From assembly GCF_040412425.1 (NCBI RefSeq), contig NC_089741.1:43442038-43506037 (forward strand): a DNA stretch of 64,000 bases. Direction: 5' to 3'. Every line of letters starts with the position of its first letter. The stretch's first letter is position 1. The notes under the pieces were generated by a model. It was given only the letters and a program-made list of their open reading frames with translations, was not told the origin of the DNA and did no database searches. This document shows positions 39,631 to 52,378 of the stretch, piece by piece. The DNA comes from Macrobrachium rosenbergii (taxonomy: Eukaryota > Arthropoda > Malacostraca > Decapoda > Palaemonidae). Made by a program: the position numbers and the translations under genes.

Positions 39631-40083
39631 TCATATGCAGCCTACTTTGGTATTAAGTATTTCATGAACATATCTATAAACTATATCTGTGCTCTTCTTA
39701 TCAATGTACTTATTATTCACATACTTCCAAATCTGGGTCCAATTAAAAAGCGGGTACAATAACTCTACCTTTGGTTTATAGTCTTTACAGTTCATAAGCA
39801 ACCAGTATATTTCTTTAACAGACACCTTAGGATGATTCTTTAAACGATATACTTTCCTCAAGACATCAATCATCTCACTATAATATGATGTGATAAAAAT
39901 AGTACAGTCTCTATAATTTTTTTCAGTTTGCATCAAAATACTAGCTTCTGTTTTACAATAGAAATACATAATTTCAAAACCATGACACTTATTTTTAGAA
40001 ATCTTGTTGAAAGTACTGAACATAATGGCTTTCGATTCATGTAGAATATTCATCATTCCTAGCCCACCTTCTGTCTTTGGCAA
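39631..40083 (-). pseudogene. LINE post-RT C-terminal domain
   Basis: 150-codon frame beginning PKTEGGLGMMNI, a typical phrase after the RT thumb of LINE proteins, and ending with a WTQIWKYVNNKYIDKKSTDI and H-x3-L segment. Confidence 0.75.
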
Positions 40084-40489
40084 AAATACAGTATTTCTTG
40101 CAATTGGTTCACGGCTTCCATTCCATAGGTATCTAAATAAACTCCTCTGTATTTATTTTGTACAATCCTGTGGGAACAGCATATACATGTGACACATACC
40201 ACATTTTGCTGAAATTTAATTAATTGTTATAATACATTTTTGCAGCTTTGCTCAGCCTCCTATTCCTAAATATACCTGTCATTTGTTTATCTTGCTCTCT
40301 AGATTACTCCAATTTGAATTAACACTATCTTGATAATTATTACTATGATAAACCCCTAGTATTTTACATGAATCATGAAGGTGTGACAGCCATTTATTGT
40401 ATGCATTTATTGGCCATGCTGGTTTATTTCTCATTTCCCAGTGCCTAAAATTGAAGTTTTATTTCTGTTTCAGATTTGCACCACTTGCC

Positions 40490-40870
40490 TTTTCATAATC
40501 TCAGATTATATTAAAACATTCTAATATTCCTTTGTCACTAGTAACTATGATAACAGAATCATTAGCATATCCTAGAACAGAAACCTTTAAATTATCGGCA
40601 AACTCAGTGACATGTCCTAAGCTTCCTTTTCATCATCCTGTAAAAAGTTTCCTGGTAGATTTTTTTTATGGGGAATGGATCAGAAATATTGCCATTTATG
40701 CACAGTACACTTTCAGCATCTGTTTAAAGCATTTGTATTAGCTGAATGAAACTAGGGTCAAAAACAAAGTTGCTCAACATAGCATATAAAAGATCATGAT
40801 CCACACGGTCGAAAGTTTTAGGCCAGTCTAGATTTATTAGCAGCTTTTATGTTATTATTTGTATAAAACA
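40490..40870 (-). pseudogene. LINE reverse transcriptase, palm motifs, decayed
   Basis: Motif A region LDWPKTFDRVDHDLLY (about 40776-40835) and the motif C region LGYANDSVIIVTSDKG (YAND at 40558-40569) are readable but separated by stops. Asn replaces the first Asp of the catalytic pair. Confidence 0.75.
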
Positions 40871-40960
40871 TAATATCTCTCATATCGGGAAATCAAGTTG
40901 ATAATTGACCTATCATCTACACAACAAAACTGTCTATTAGTTATTATTTTCGCTGCTGTC

Positions 40961-41665
40961 TTAAAATCCACGTTTAGCATCGTTACTGGCCTCCAGTTTG
41001 TAATAAAACCTAAGTCTCCCTTCCTTATGCGTTATTATTTCTTTATTCATTTTAGAGATGGTCTTATATTCAAAAATAAACTTTACTAGGCTTACAAAAT
41101 AGATTTTCATTTCTTTCCAAAACGTTCTGTAAAACTCAACAGTGAGACCATCTATCCCCGGACTTTTACTGTTCTTCATCCCCCTCAATGCTTTCAAGAC
41201 TTCAGACTCTGTCACTTCTGAGGTTAAAATATCATTCTCATTCCTAACTTTATCTACTAAATTTAAAAACAAGTCTTGATAAGACTCGTCACATTTCTCT
41301 TTTTTCAAAGGCTTTTCAAAATATTCCCTTATATTTAAAGTAATAGACTTTATCTTATTTACATACGATTTAGAGTTTTTCTCCTTCCCCAACAGGTATG
41401 CTGAAACTTGTTCGCCCTTTAATTTATAATCCACCTTTGCTCTAATTTTGACTCCTTCGCAAATCTCATCGTGAATACTATTTGTTCGAAATTTCAAAGA
41501 GTTCACTAACGAAAACTCGTCTTTACTTAATGCACCTTTTCCTATTTCTTCTTTCAACTGGTAGCTCAGTAAATTCAATAATATATTTTCTTGGTTAATT
41601 TGCTTTGAACGTGGATAAAGAAAGATTTGCCGGCTGCACATTCCAACGAAAAAAAATATTTCCAA
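40961..41665 (-). pseudogene. LINE reverse transcriptase, N-terminal part
   Basis: 234-codon frame with a Lys-rich pre-RT region and the RT entry motif VLKALRGMKNSKSPGIDGLT followed by VEFYRTFW. It runs out near 40961, and the downstream RT motifs are in other frames. Confidence 0.85.
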
Positions 41666-42024
41666 ATCTATCTTTGCTCCCTCTTAATATTATTCCAGTC
41701 ATAAGAAAATTACCTCTTACAATATCTTTATCTAGAATATTACTATTAGTTTCCAATCCATTACCCTGGCGAAGCTTCACATTTCCCTAATTTCAGCTAA
41801 TACTATAATGCAGTGGTCAGTCCAGCTAACAGAATATTTTTAATATTTGCCAGAGTGGTTATGCCAAATCTTTCAAACAAACCCTATCCAGCTTGGAGCC
41901 ATAATTCTCCTAACAAATATACTACACCCGGTGATGACATGAAAACCAAGCATCAGTTTCAAATTGCTTTTCAAGCTGACAAGTGACTTTGGTAGAAGTT
42001 CACTATCTGAATTTGAGCAATCCC

Positions 42025-42225
42025 TCATACAGGTAATAGAATCCCAGTCACCACCCCATTATGATATTGCTTATATTGTTCCTTAAATAATTTCTCCCTG
42101 TCTTTTTTCTTACTATTCCCAGCAGGAACATACACATTTAATAACTGAATATTAACATTTGGGTAACGATAATTAACACTCATAACATAAGCATCCATAT
42201 CATTTTCAAAACTCATAACTTCCAC
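42025..42225 (-). pseudogene. LINE apurinic-type endonuclease fragment
   Basis: Contains VNIQLLNVYVPAGNSKKKDR followed by EKLF, resembling the 'I..LNVYVP......R..F' strand and helix of the APE-like endonuclease of non-LTR elements. Frame broken on both sides. Confidence 0.6.
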
Positions 42226-42527
42226 ATTAGATGTTTTATTAAAAAAAGATAGCTATTCCACCTTTAAACGTTTGTGTATAATTAATCAAAACTTTGCAAT
42301 ATTTTTCAACATATTCCAGTTTCCCTTCCCCTTTTATAGACGAAGGAACATTCTCTTTTAGTCTCATGCTAGCTCTCCTGACACCCGTCAATAGTCCTTT
42401 GAATGGCCCGTAAGCATATTTGTTTTACCTGACTCCTTCCACTTTGCCATATTTCGATAATACCGATCAGCTTTTCACCTGAGAGTTCGAAAGGGCATTC
42501 CTTATTGAAACATACGTAATGGATGTA

Positions 42528-42782
42528 CTAAGATTCGCAATCTTTACATTTTCCAACTGATCTGAGTATACCTTCGTAATTTTCCATGAGATCATTAAAC
42601 ACATTTGGTACTACTTTAACAATTACTCTATTCCTATTTATAAAATGAACTCCTATAATCGAGTTATGAACCAATTTCATGTTTGAAAATATCATTCTAC
42701 TAACAGCATCCATAGAAGGGTATGCAGAAAACTGCAACCCAAAGGAGTCCTTTCTCCTAAACGGGTTTGAGTATGACGTCAT
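42528..42782 (-). pseudogene. LINE ORF1-like fragment
   Basis: 84-codon frame near the 5' end of the element, with basic and hydrophobic alternation (SIIGVHFINRNRVIVKVVPN) and a CKDC end. The place and size suggest a decayed ORF1 nucleic-acid-binding protein. The product was not recognised directly. Confidence 0.45.
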
Positions 42783-43011
42783 ACTGTTACACTGAAACTA
42801 GTCAGTGAAAGACTCAATAGAAGGGCCATCACTCAAAATAAGAGAACTTAACGAAGTTTTCAAGGTTTATAACTGCACTGTCACTTAAACCACCTTCACT
42901 GTGCTTACTTCAGCACTAACAGCACATATTCACCGATCCATCACAACATTTTCTCGGCGAAACTGCGTCTATAGTCCCAGAAATAAGCAAAAATGAGCAG
43001 GAGCAGCAACA

Positions 43012-43020
43012 TCTCGTTAA
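43012..43020. repeat. Target-site duplication, right copy (LINE)
   Basis: TCTCGTTAA beside the 5' end of the minus-strand element. Matches 39091-39099 exactly. Confidence 0.7.
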
Positions 43021-43383
43021 ATTCATCGATAACAACAAGCGACATAGGCCTAGCTTACTTCTTCAGTGAAACGACTTGTAAACACCTGTTTTCAGATGTT
43101 CAATAGGCTAATTGTACTACAGGCGTGTTGACTCAACTGATAGCCTATTGCTATCAAAGGAGAAACGTACAGGTCACGCTTTTTTTCCAAATCGCCTTTG
43201 CGTAAACAAAGTACTCGTATGGGTGACAAGGTGACAACCAGGGAAATCTAATAACCATGGTAACAACCATAGAGCTATAGAGGTCATTAGTTTCACCATC
43301 ATAGAAAACGTACTCATGTGATATCACCGGAGACATTACGTGCCTGAATTCACTCAGATGGACAGAGAGAAATGCTAAGATTT

Positions 43384-43385
<2 letters not shown>

Positions 43386-43441
<56 letters not shown>
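43386..43441. repeat. (CT)n microsatellite
   Basis: Perfect CT run of about 55 bp. Confidence 0.95.
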
Positions 43442-43445
<4 letters not shown>

Positions 43446-43972
43446 ACACTTAACTGTGTCTTTTATGTCTACATGAATAAGCATGTAATTCCTCTTAGAC
43501 TGCCGTTGCCATTAAACCCAAAAGCTGGAATTAATATGGTGTTACACGACCACATTTTCAGGCATATTTGAACATCTCGACGTTAAACTTCGCACCAGGC
43601 AGCCAGTATTAGTGGTAAATTTCAAGTCTCTCATATTTGTTTCCTGGCTGCCTGTACACGTACCCTAGTCTACACGAGATGCTAATGTGAAAGAGAATTT
43701 TAGGATGTTTTTGACGGGAGATATATAAACGAAAAGTGACTAGGCCTATCTTACACATCTCGATTTACAGCAATTCCGAAAATTAACTGCTGTGCTTCAG
43801 TTATAAGAGTTCGTACAACTGCATACGAGATGGATAGCGGGAAGTGCGACACGTGGGTACATATGTATTAATTTGCATAAGAAATATGAATAAACAACTG
43901 AATAAATACTTGTTATATAAATATGGTTTTGGGCCGAGGACAACCTAGATACATTTTAGACTTTTAGTATTA

Positions 43973-44039
<67 letters not shown>

Positions 44040-44063
44040 TATATATATATATATATATATATA
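43973..44063. repeat. (AT)n microsatellite
   Basis: AT run of about 90 bp with one AATT interruption. Confidence 0.95.
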
Positions 44064-44244
44064 ATACACGAAAGACAGATGAATAATGCTACAACAGTCA
44101 TTACCAAGCATGTCAACAGATTAATGAACTGAGGGTTAAATGATAAATAAACAGATTAAATGAATGCTTCATACGACTGCTGCACTGCAAGTCAGGTCAG
44201 TCTAGCTGACTGACTTCAAGGCGGTAATGAATTAAGACCCACGA

Positions 44245-44245
<1 letters not shown>

Positions 44246-44299
<54 letters not shown>
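44246..44299. repeat. (ATT)n microsatellite
   Basis: Perfect ATT triplet run of about 53 bp. Confidence 0.95.
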
Positions 44300-44300
<1 letters not shown>

Positions 44301-47300
44301 AATGTGAATACCTTTATGTGGAGCTAAGAAAAATGTCAGTACAAGCCGAAAAAGCTTCTCCACTAGAGCTTAAGAATTCGTTATCACTGCTTGTCTCTAG
44401 AAGGTGATGTCATATTTCTAAACGCACAAACGTATCATTTTCACATTAAAATTGCCTACGCTTGGGAAACACCGTGTTTAATCTTTAAAAATACCCCTGG
44501 ATAAAGATAATGACGTAAAAGATAAAATTTGGAGGAAAATACTGAATACATGAAGGGTGGGTCCCGGTGATACCGGAGGGAGGGCTGGGGTGGGATCGAG
44601 GCGAGTTAGTGGTGGGAGCAGATCCACGAAGTATTTTACCAAAGATTTAGGAAACTAATTACAGCAATGTTTTTTATTTACCTTTTTCGAGTATTTCACA
44701 TCCCATTTTGATAAATATTCTTTTCTCTTCTGTTTGCATTCATTATCCTCATGGTGTTTTTTTTTTATCCAAATCTGTACTTCGTTTTTCCCTCATCGGT
44801 CTAAGCTTTTCGTGCTTGCACTCAGTGACAGGATGCTCGCGTTCAACGTTTTTGTCTGTCGTACAAATATATCTCCCCTGTACATGGCCGTGTTTTCAAG
44901 CGGATATAATGGAAATACACTCGACATAATGAATTTAACTTACAGTCATTACCGAAATCACACTTATTACGTAATGCACTAAGAAAATTAAACAACTGAA
45001 CTAGTGACGGTTGCCATGGAGACTGTTCAGTAGATATGGCTTAACCTTTCCAAGGATTCTAGAGTGTTAAGCTGACCAAAAACGAATTTAATTTTGGATC
45101 GAGCTGGATTTTGAAAGCCATGCTGTTGCCGATTAAGATTGGGCTTAGAAATCAACATTCTAACTGTCTACCTAAAAGAAGAATAAAATCGTATGAATAT
45201 AACTGAAAGATTATTTTCCCTGGAACTGTTTATACGAGTGAATTTTCTATCTTACGGCATTCAAACCTTCTTACAGTGTACGAATTTCGTCGTTTTTTAT
45301 AAATTTCTTGGAATTTCCAGTCTCATGTTATAGTTTTAAAGGGGCAAAATATTAAATATGCGATGAATCAGGCGAATACAAAAATATAAAAAAAAGAAAA
45401 AGTTACATTTTTATGTAAATAAAGAAGGACACAACTGCAACGTTGCCATGGAAACCATTGTTTACGTCTAGAAAATTGGTATCCAAGGACTCTGAAATAC
45501 GAGAAAGTTAAACGAGAATCAGTTTACAGCTTTGTAGAAAAAACTAAGAAAAAATTACTATTTTCCATAAGAAATGAAGCTTAACAAAATTTAACAATTC
45601 CGATAAGCTATTAATAAAAATCAGTAACAGATGATAAGAAATATATTAGTTCTCCAAGGAATTTCCAATCCCGAAATTGGCTATAATGTATAACGTATCC
45701 CCTACTAAAAATCAAACTAAATAGGCTAGTTGGTTATCAGCTATACCTGAATATTGGACTAATAATGACAATAATCTATCTTATTTCTATTTAAGTATGA
45801 TATGCATTAGAATCCTTAATAATCCTGTGATAAAATGTGCACATGGTAACCTTATATTTTCGCTAAAGGATAGGGCTAGTGAATTTTGTGTGGTAGTACT
45901 TAGCAACTACATCTTCTGCCAAGTTCGTTGAATAGCAAGCATCTACCTCCAGCAATCGTAGCTGAAGTTGTTGTCACTGACGACCAATAAGATTGAGGGA
46001 AACTTCAAACCAAAAAGACTAAATTATTTCGCTAGTTGGTTCTCATCGCCTACAAGTGAAAAGCTATATTTTATGCGTTACACAGAAAATTATCTTGTTT
46101 TCTATTAGTTTGCTCCCAATGGTATTGTAAATTGCAGCTGTAAAAGGTATATTATGTCAGCCAGCAGCCAATCTTATCAATCGGGTACATTCATGGGCCA
46201 CCTAAAACTCAGTTTTTCTTATTAATATTTTTGTTGATGAGGGGAGTGATAAAATAACTCGTTTTTCAAGCTTAAAAATTAATCTTACAACCTCTTTGTT
46301 TTCAATAATCTTATCACTCATTACAATATCATTATTGTTATAAACTCTCCATTAAGTAGTTTAAATATGGGCACATTGGATATAGATATATATTTTTTAC
46401 GTGTCAAAAGCGCTTAAAATTACGAGAAAAAAATAAATGTTTTTGGGCAAGTTTGCCTTTATCAAACATTAGTTTAGACTAGCTTTAATTTCTACATTTT
46501 CTTTCTGTGAATTAGTTCAAAGAAAACGGATACTCGTACAAACTATGCTAGACGACGATAGACTTTAAATCGATTTGAAAACGGACGAAAAATGGGAATA
46601 AATAAAGGTAAGTGAAAATATAAAGAAATGAAACATATGCAATTGGACACTAGTAAGCTCCTTCAATTCTCATATGTGGTTGTAGCATATGTTAAATCTG
46701 AATAAGTGTCTTTTGCACTCACAAAATACAAAGAACTCTTGAGACAGTTACTGACAAATATGCATAAAAGTCGACCCATTCTTCTGCCTTATGAAGGATA
46801 CGGCCTTGGTATTGATCTGCTGACCTTAATTCTTCCCCCACCACCCACCCACCCACCCACCCACCCATTTTTGCCTGGTGCCCTTTCAATTCAAATCTTG
46901 TCCCTGCTTAAAAAAAAAAGTGGTTTTATCGACCTTTTTTCAATAGGGTATATCATCCCCATTTGCCCTTGTTACAAAATCGTAAAGCCACTTCACTGAG
47001 ATACAACAGTAAACTATAACGAACATGCTGTTTGAGGTTATTAGGCTAATCCTGACGAAAATAGCAAGTTTTCTGAACGAAGGCAACTGTCTGTTACCAT
47101 GGAAACCATTGTTTACATCGGGCTAAACTTCATCCAAGGATCCTGGAGTGGCGACCGAACTCACGTGAAAATCTATACATAGCTACAGTAAATAAGAGTT
47201 TGTATTTCATTTATTTCAATAGCAATAATTGCAATTACAGAATTAATATAATCAAATATGCAATTGGGGAATAAAGTAGGATAATGAAGTAGAAAAAAAT

Positions 47301-47811
47301 ATTTCTTGAAGAATTTTAGCTATCAAAGTTGGCTACAATGCAAAACATTTTCGTCTGCACTGAGCTGTAACAAGTAATTAACTGAATTCGAATAAGCTCT
47401 TAATTTTTGGGATTTCCTTCTGCCAGTCGATTAAATTTCATTAGTGTGTGACTATAAGCATAGGCAATGACTTTATATACATTCAGTTAAGGAATGAATT
47501 TGCTTGTCATACGTGGCACCGAAATTTTACGATTTTACAATGACCTTGAACGTTTTATGTTTTTATTTTTATTATTATCCTTATTCCTTTTTTGCAACTG
47601 TGGAAAAGTTTGGTTGGCAGTGTCATGGGTATCAACAGATCTTATGTGTATAAAACCGAATGTTACTTCTGACACCTATGAAACTTTTCTCTCATTTTTA
47701 GACGTTTTCAATGGTGCTTTTGAATGTGGGTATATCTTTTTTCAGTTCCATCTTCAGTTAAATTCTGTTTATTCACTGTTTTATTGATTTTTTTACCGCA
47801 CCCTTTACCCT

Positions 47812-47812
47812 G

Positions 47813-47850
<38 letters not shown>
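47812..47850. repeat. (CT)n then (CA)n microsatellite
   Basis: About 28 bp of CT followed by CACACACA. Confidence 0.9.
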
Positions 47851-48068
47851 TACACGTGAGCATACTGTTTATTTATTTTTTTTTGTACGTATGAGATTTT
47901 TAATCAGCAGAAACTGTTTTGCCAATTTAATAGCCTTTATGGCGTATTCCATATGAACAAACGTTCTTTGTAAAAATAAATTAATATATAAATAAGCTTT
48001 CTTCCCCATTTCGGGGTTTAATCAGTACGACAGATGAATATTTATGTCGAGGGAAGACTCAATAAATG

Positions 48069-48069
<1 letters not shown>

Positions 48070-48127
<58 letters not shown>
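48070..48127. repeat. (GA)n microsatellite
   Basis: Perfect GA run of about 58 bp. Confidence 0.95.
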
Positions 48128-48130
<3 letters not shown>

Positions 48131-48729
48131 GTTGCAAGTCAGGGAACAAGTAAGCTAGAGGAAAGCTCAGTAGCATGGAGCTATGAGGTGAGAATTATTC
48201 ATGGTATACAACAGAGATACTTGTGTTATTTATTATTTTTTTCAAATACTTAATATAGCGATTTTTTTCTATGTTTGATATTCCAGTAATCCACTCTTAG
48301 ATAATCTCTGTTCGGTATTCATGCATAAAATTTTTCAACTTATTTGTAATTATTTGATTAAGTTAAAAAGGGATATTTTTATAAACTAATCCTGAGTTGC
48401 CTTTCAAGTTATGCTATAATGTACGATTATTGACCAACCTTACATTCCTCTGGTTTGTACATCGATTTTTATACGTAGCAGGTAATATTTCATTCAGCAA
48501 ACTCTGCTATAATACTGACCTTCCGATTAAGTTATTGCTATATCCTGTAAAACACGTTACAGATGTGTTTACAAGTATCAAAATAACTCAGAGAGAATAC
48601 TTCCAACGGAACACTAAATCATTTAGAAATATCTGACAACCCTTGACCCCGCCCCTAAATTTGTTCTCCAAACCTCATCTTGAAAGGTTTTCACACTTGA
48701 AGGATAATGTTTCTCAGTTTCCTTACCCT

Positions 48730-49110
48730 TATATATTACATTGCGTCTGTTACCTCATCTTTGATTACATTGTGTCTGTTACTTCATCTTTGATTACACT
48801 GCACCTGTTACCTTATCTTTGATTACATTGCGTCTGTTACCTTATCTTTGATTACATTGTGTCTGTTACTTTATTTTTTATTACATTACACCTGTTACCT
48901 TATCTTTGATTACATTGCGCCTGTTACCTCATCTTTGATTACATTGCGCCTGTTACCTCATCTTGATTACATTGTCTCTACCTCATCTTTGATTACATTG
49001 CGCCTGTTACCTCATCTTTGATTACATTGTCTCTTACCTCATCTTTGATTACATTGCGCCTGTTACCTCATCTTTGATTACATTGTGCACGTTACCCAAT
49101 CTTTGTAGTG
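48730..49110. repeat. 29 bp minisatellite
   Basis: About 13 copies of a unit combining ACCTCATCTTTGATTACATT and GCGCCTGTT, with short deletions in some units. Confidence 0.92.
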
Positions 49111-50293
49111 AAAATGTCACCACTAAGGAAATCAGATGTTAAGTCCCAGATTTTCTCACCTCAGACAAGGATATAGGGGCTTTAATGTTTCCTTCACTTT
49201 TTCCAAATAAACAGCCACTTTGCTGTGTCCTCAAAAGGAATAGGATTTCACGATTTCATAGGACCAAACAATGTAAAAAAAGAGCCACTGGGTTTTAACT
49301 CACACTCTTACCTGGACACATCCTTACCACAGATTCTCGATGATTCGATGCAAACGCCTCTGAATTTTCGGGAGACCTACCTTGGACAAGTCAGCACATC
49401 TACTCCCACATAAGGCCTCATTTTCATTACGATTCTCTTTCTCTTCTTTAAACATAATTCATTTTTCGCGATATTTTCTTCTTTCTGTGTTATTTGCTCT
49501 CTTCTTCCTCCCTTTATTCTTTTCATTGCCTTTATTTCTCACTCTCTTTCTCTACAACTCTGCATTTTGCTTCTTATGATTCTCAGTGCCATATTTGCCA
49601 GAGGTTTTGGGTGGCGTTCGATACACACTTTTTTGGATAAAATGCCGTCATGTTATTTTTATATATCAGATATTTAGATACGACAATATACAACGAACCT
49701 AAGACAGAATACCAAAGCGATTCTTGATTGATGTGCAAGAGCTCTCAGCTTGATTCCTGAGTAATCAGTTATGCTCTGAAACTCCTTTGTGCATTTGTAA
49801 GAGGGGCTCTGAGTCTTCTCTGCATATGGTGTATGTGTGGAAAAATTATATTAAAGACCTTAATTTCCAAAAGCCAATACCACTGTCACATAGCACCCAA
49901 GGGAACGGACTCAACCAACTATATTGTTTACATGAAATCGTCCTTTTTATAAACACAGGAAAACCTTATCCAAGGACCTTAAAATGAATAGAATTTACAC
50001 TAAGGTAATTTTGAATTCTGAACAGATCTTCGTACAATAAGTACTGACTACTATTTATTTTTTCTCAAAATAAAGTTTATAAAATAAATCAAAATACCAA
50101 AATGAAAGAACCGTTGACAAAATCAATTTAAATCGAAAGCTTTTTAGCTATTCCTGACAAACTACAATACTTCAGAGAAATTTTTAACTTTTAAGACATA
50201 ATTGGCGTCTCTTCAACATAAGTAAAATTACAATAATCAAAACCGAAAAAATAGGCCTAATCATCTCGCGATTATCAAAATTCCTCATGAATG

Positions 50294-50583
50294 AATTTAC
50301 AGTATTTAGGCCAAAGGCCAAGCGCTGGGACCTATGAAGTCATTCAGGGCTGGAACGGAAATTGACAGTAGAATGGACTGAATGGTGTAACAGGAAGAAA
50401 ACCTCGCAGATGCACATGAATGAAGTGTTTGAGAGGGCGGAAAGTAAGATGGAAGAAAGAATACGAACGGAGGTACAGTAAAAGGGAATAAAAGGGTTGC
50501 AGCTAAGCCGAAGGGATGCTGCAAAAGAACCTTAAGTAATGCCTACAATGCACTGCAGGGGTGCACTGACGGCATCTACTACT
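50294..50583 (+). repeat. Dispersed SINE-like repeat, copy 4 (longest)
   Basis: The most complete copy: TTTAGGCCAAAGGCCAAGCG, CATTCAGGGCTGGAA, CCTCGCAGATGCAC, GAGGTACAGTAAAAGGGAAT, GGGTTGCAGCTAAGCCGAAG and AATGCCTACAATGCACTGCA, with no coding potential. Confidence 0.82.
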
Positions 50584-50680
50584 CCTGCTGGGAGTCAGAA
50601 TTCCTAATGTTGCATTAACTTGCATTGCTGACAACTATCTTCATTTTGAAAGATACAGTGCAACGAACGCATTACCTAGA

Positions 50681-50682
<2 letters not shown>

Positions 50683-50770
<88 letters not shown>

Positions 50771-50788
50771 TGTATATATATATATATT
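50683..50788. repeat. (AT)n microsatellite
   Basis: AT run of about 85 bp with a CTGTA interruption and a short extension. Confidence 0.95.
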
Positions 50789-51028
50789 TTTTACAAACAA
50801 TAACAAATTGATTTTAAAACCCAACTACTGCTCTTGGGACTGTAAGATCTCGAAGTCAATGATATATTGACACCATAGCCGCTTGCCAGAGAGTCCGAAG
50901 ATTTCATTATCGTGTCCTGGTAAGCCACCGGTAAGAAAATTAGGTGATAAAAACCTCTGGACTCGCTAGCCTGTATCTACTGTAGGTCCAGATCCTTCCC
51001 AATCTCTGATCAGCTCCTCCTTGCACCA

Positions 51029-51052
51029 TATATATATATATATATATATATA

Positions 51053-51105
<53 letters not shown>

Positions 51106-51197
51106 TATATATATATATATTATATATCAATAGAATATTTTGAAAAAGGATATATATAATGATATAGAATATTTGAAAGGATAATACAATGATATAC

Positions 51198-51281
<84 letters not shown>
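51029..51281. repeat. Two (AT)n microsatellites
   Basis: AT runs at 51029-51125 and 51198-51281, separated by about 70 bp containing a short duplicated GATATAGAATATTTGAAAGG-like sequence. Confidence 0.93.
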
Positions 51282-51287
<6 letters not shown>

Positions 51288-51585
51288 CACCATTCTATTT
51301 TTTACTTTGTTTGTAACACGTTAAAACAACCCATTCTACTCTTAAAACAAAAGTTAAGGAAGAATTAACCACCTGAACGGCGTAGGCGTGGTAGACAGCG
51401 CCTTACCTAAAAGTCGCGTTAATTAACTCAAGATAAAATAAAAAGAAGTGGAAAAAAAGAGACTCAAGTTTTCCCCTCTGGGTTTGTTGTAGGGAAAAAG
51501 TTACTCAGTACTGGTAACCTCGGCGGCCATTTTACCCCCTGGGGTCTTGACAAGAAAAAGTTCCGGACATCCTCTAAGTAATTCA

Positions 51586-52185
51586 CTAACGCCTCTCTCT
51601 CTCTCTTTTCTTTCTTTTTCTTCTTCGTCTTCTTCTTTTCCATTTTCTTCTTCCTCTCCTCCTCTTCTTTCGTCTTCTTTTCCATTTTCTTCTTCCTTCT
51701 CTCCTCCTCCTACTTCTTCCTTTCCCTCTTCTTCTTTTCCATTTTTTTCTTCTTCTTCCTCTCCTCCTCCTCCTTCTTCCTTTTCCTCTTCTTCTTTTCC
51801 ATTTTCTTCTTCTTCTCCTCCTCCTCCTCCTCCTCTTCTTTTTCTCGCAAAGGACGGCAAGATATTTTAATTTGAAAGTCTTACTTTTGCATGGGCTAGG
51901 TGGATTAACATCGGGTCCTAATTTCGCTACATAAGTTTCCTCCTCCTCCGCAGAGAAATGAAGTTTTTCCCTTCGTAAATTCATTAGTCTGTCGGAAAAC
52001 TTCAGAGACGGAAAATTGCCCTCATTACTCGTTGTAAAAGATGCTCCTTCACCAACGCATTTGGAGAGAGGTGGTTTACAAGCCTTGTGAAAATTGCTTT
52101 CACGTAATCCCTTGTCAACTGATATTTTGGGAGCGTCGAAGGAGCCTTTTAGGAAACTGCAGTGTTTTTGCGTGAAATGATTCAT
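51586..52185 (-). CDS. Unassigned open frame, about 115 complex residues then Arg/Lys run
   Basis: Starts MNHFTQKHCSFLKGSFDAPK. The first 115 codons have ordinary amino-acid variety and are less AT-biased than the surrounding spacer, but no domain was recognised. The rest is translated from the GAA/GAG/AGG low-complexity tract and is probably not meaningful. It is in the same frame as the open stretch at 52378-52671, with stops between. It could be a decayed gene or mobile-element fragment, or chance. Confidence 0.25.
   Translation of the reverse strand: MNHFTQKHCSFLKGSFDAPKISVDKGLRESNFHKACKPPLSKCVGEGASFTTSNEGNFPSLKFSDRLMNLRREKLHFSAEEEETYVAKLGPDVNPPSPCKSKTFKLKYLAVLCEKKKRRRRRRRRRRKWKRRRGKGRRRRRRGRRRKKWKRRRGKGRSRRRREGRRKWKRRRKKRRRGRRKWKRRRRRRKRKKRERERR
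51590..51845. repeat. Polypyrimidine TTC/CTC low-complexity tract
   Basis: About 250 bp of almost pure C/T on the plus strand, built of TTC, CTC and TTTC units. On the minus strand it encodes a run of Lys/Arg or Glu in open frames. Confidence 0.93.
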
Positions 52186-52267
52186 TGCAACAACCTACTT
52201 ATCGTTTTTAAAACTCAGTAGCCAACAAATGGTTAACACCTTAAGGCTAAAAGATTTTAGAGGCTTT

Positions 52268-52378
52268 TAGAGCACTTTCAAAAGAAATTTTATAACCTAA
52301 ACCACTTCAGAATTTTAGAGAACGCTTTCAAGAAACACCTTATAAGCTAAACCACTTCAGAATCTACAAGAACACTTT
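52268..52378. repeat. 110 bp direct duplication, copy A
   Basis: Contains AAAGAAATTTTATAACCTAA, CCACTTCAGAATTTTAGAGA and ACGCTTTCAAGAAA, closely matching 52968-53074. It is internally doubled: two half-units each include CTAAACCACTTCAGAAT. Confidence 0.85.

Larger units (their letters stand above)
39100..43011 (-). mobile_element. Degenerate non-LTR retrotransposon (LINE), 3.9 kb, with target-site duplications
   Basis: On the minus strand the order is a 5' region with a short ORF1-like frame, an endonuclease-like block, reverse transcriptase, a C-terminal domain and an A-rich tail (A16 at 39100-39115). It is bounded by TCTCGTTAA on both sides, as expected for target-primed reverse transcription. 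The coding sequence is broken by stops and frameshifts, and the catalytic YADD motif reads YAND. The RT and C-terminal pieces look closest to the L1/Tx1 type from memory. Clade not established. It lies about 0.5 kb upstream of the presumed talin start. Confidence 0.85.
43021..51580. other. Intergenic region, repeats but no recognised gene
   Basis: Spacer between the LINE and the region near 52 kb. Contains the microsatellites, minisatellite and SINE-like copy listed separately. Open frames such as 47494-47787 and 48397-48636 (plus strand) lack any recognisable domain. Confidence 0.5.

Noticed and set aside
47494..47787. 97-codon hydrophobic plus-strand frame
   Set aside because: AT-rich, no homology recognised, no splice or promoter context.
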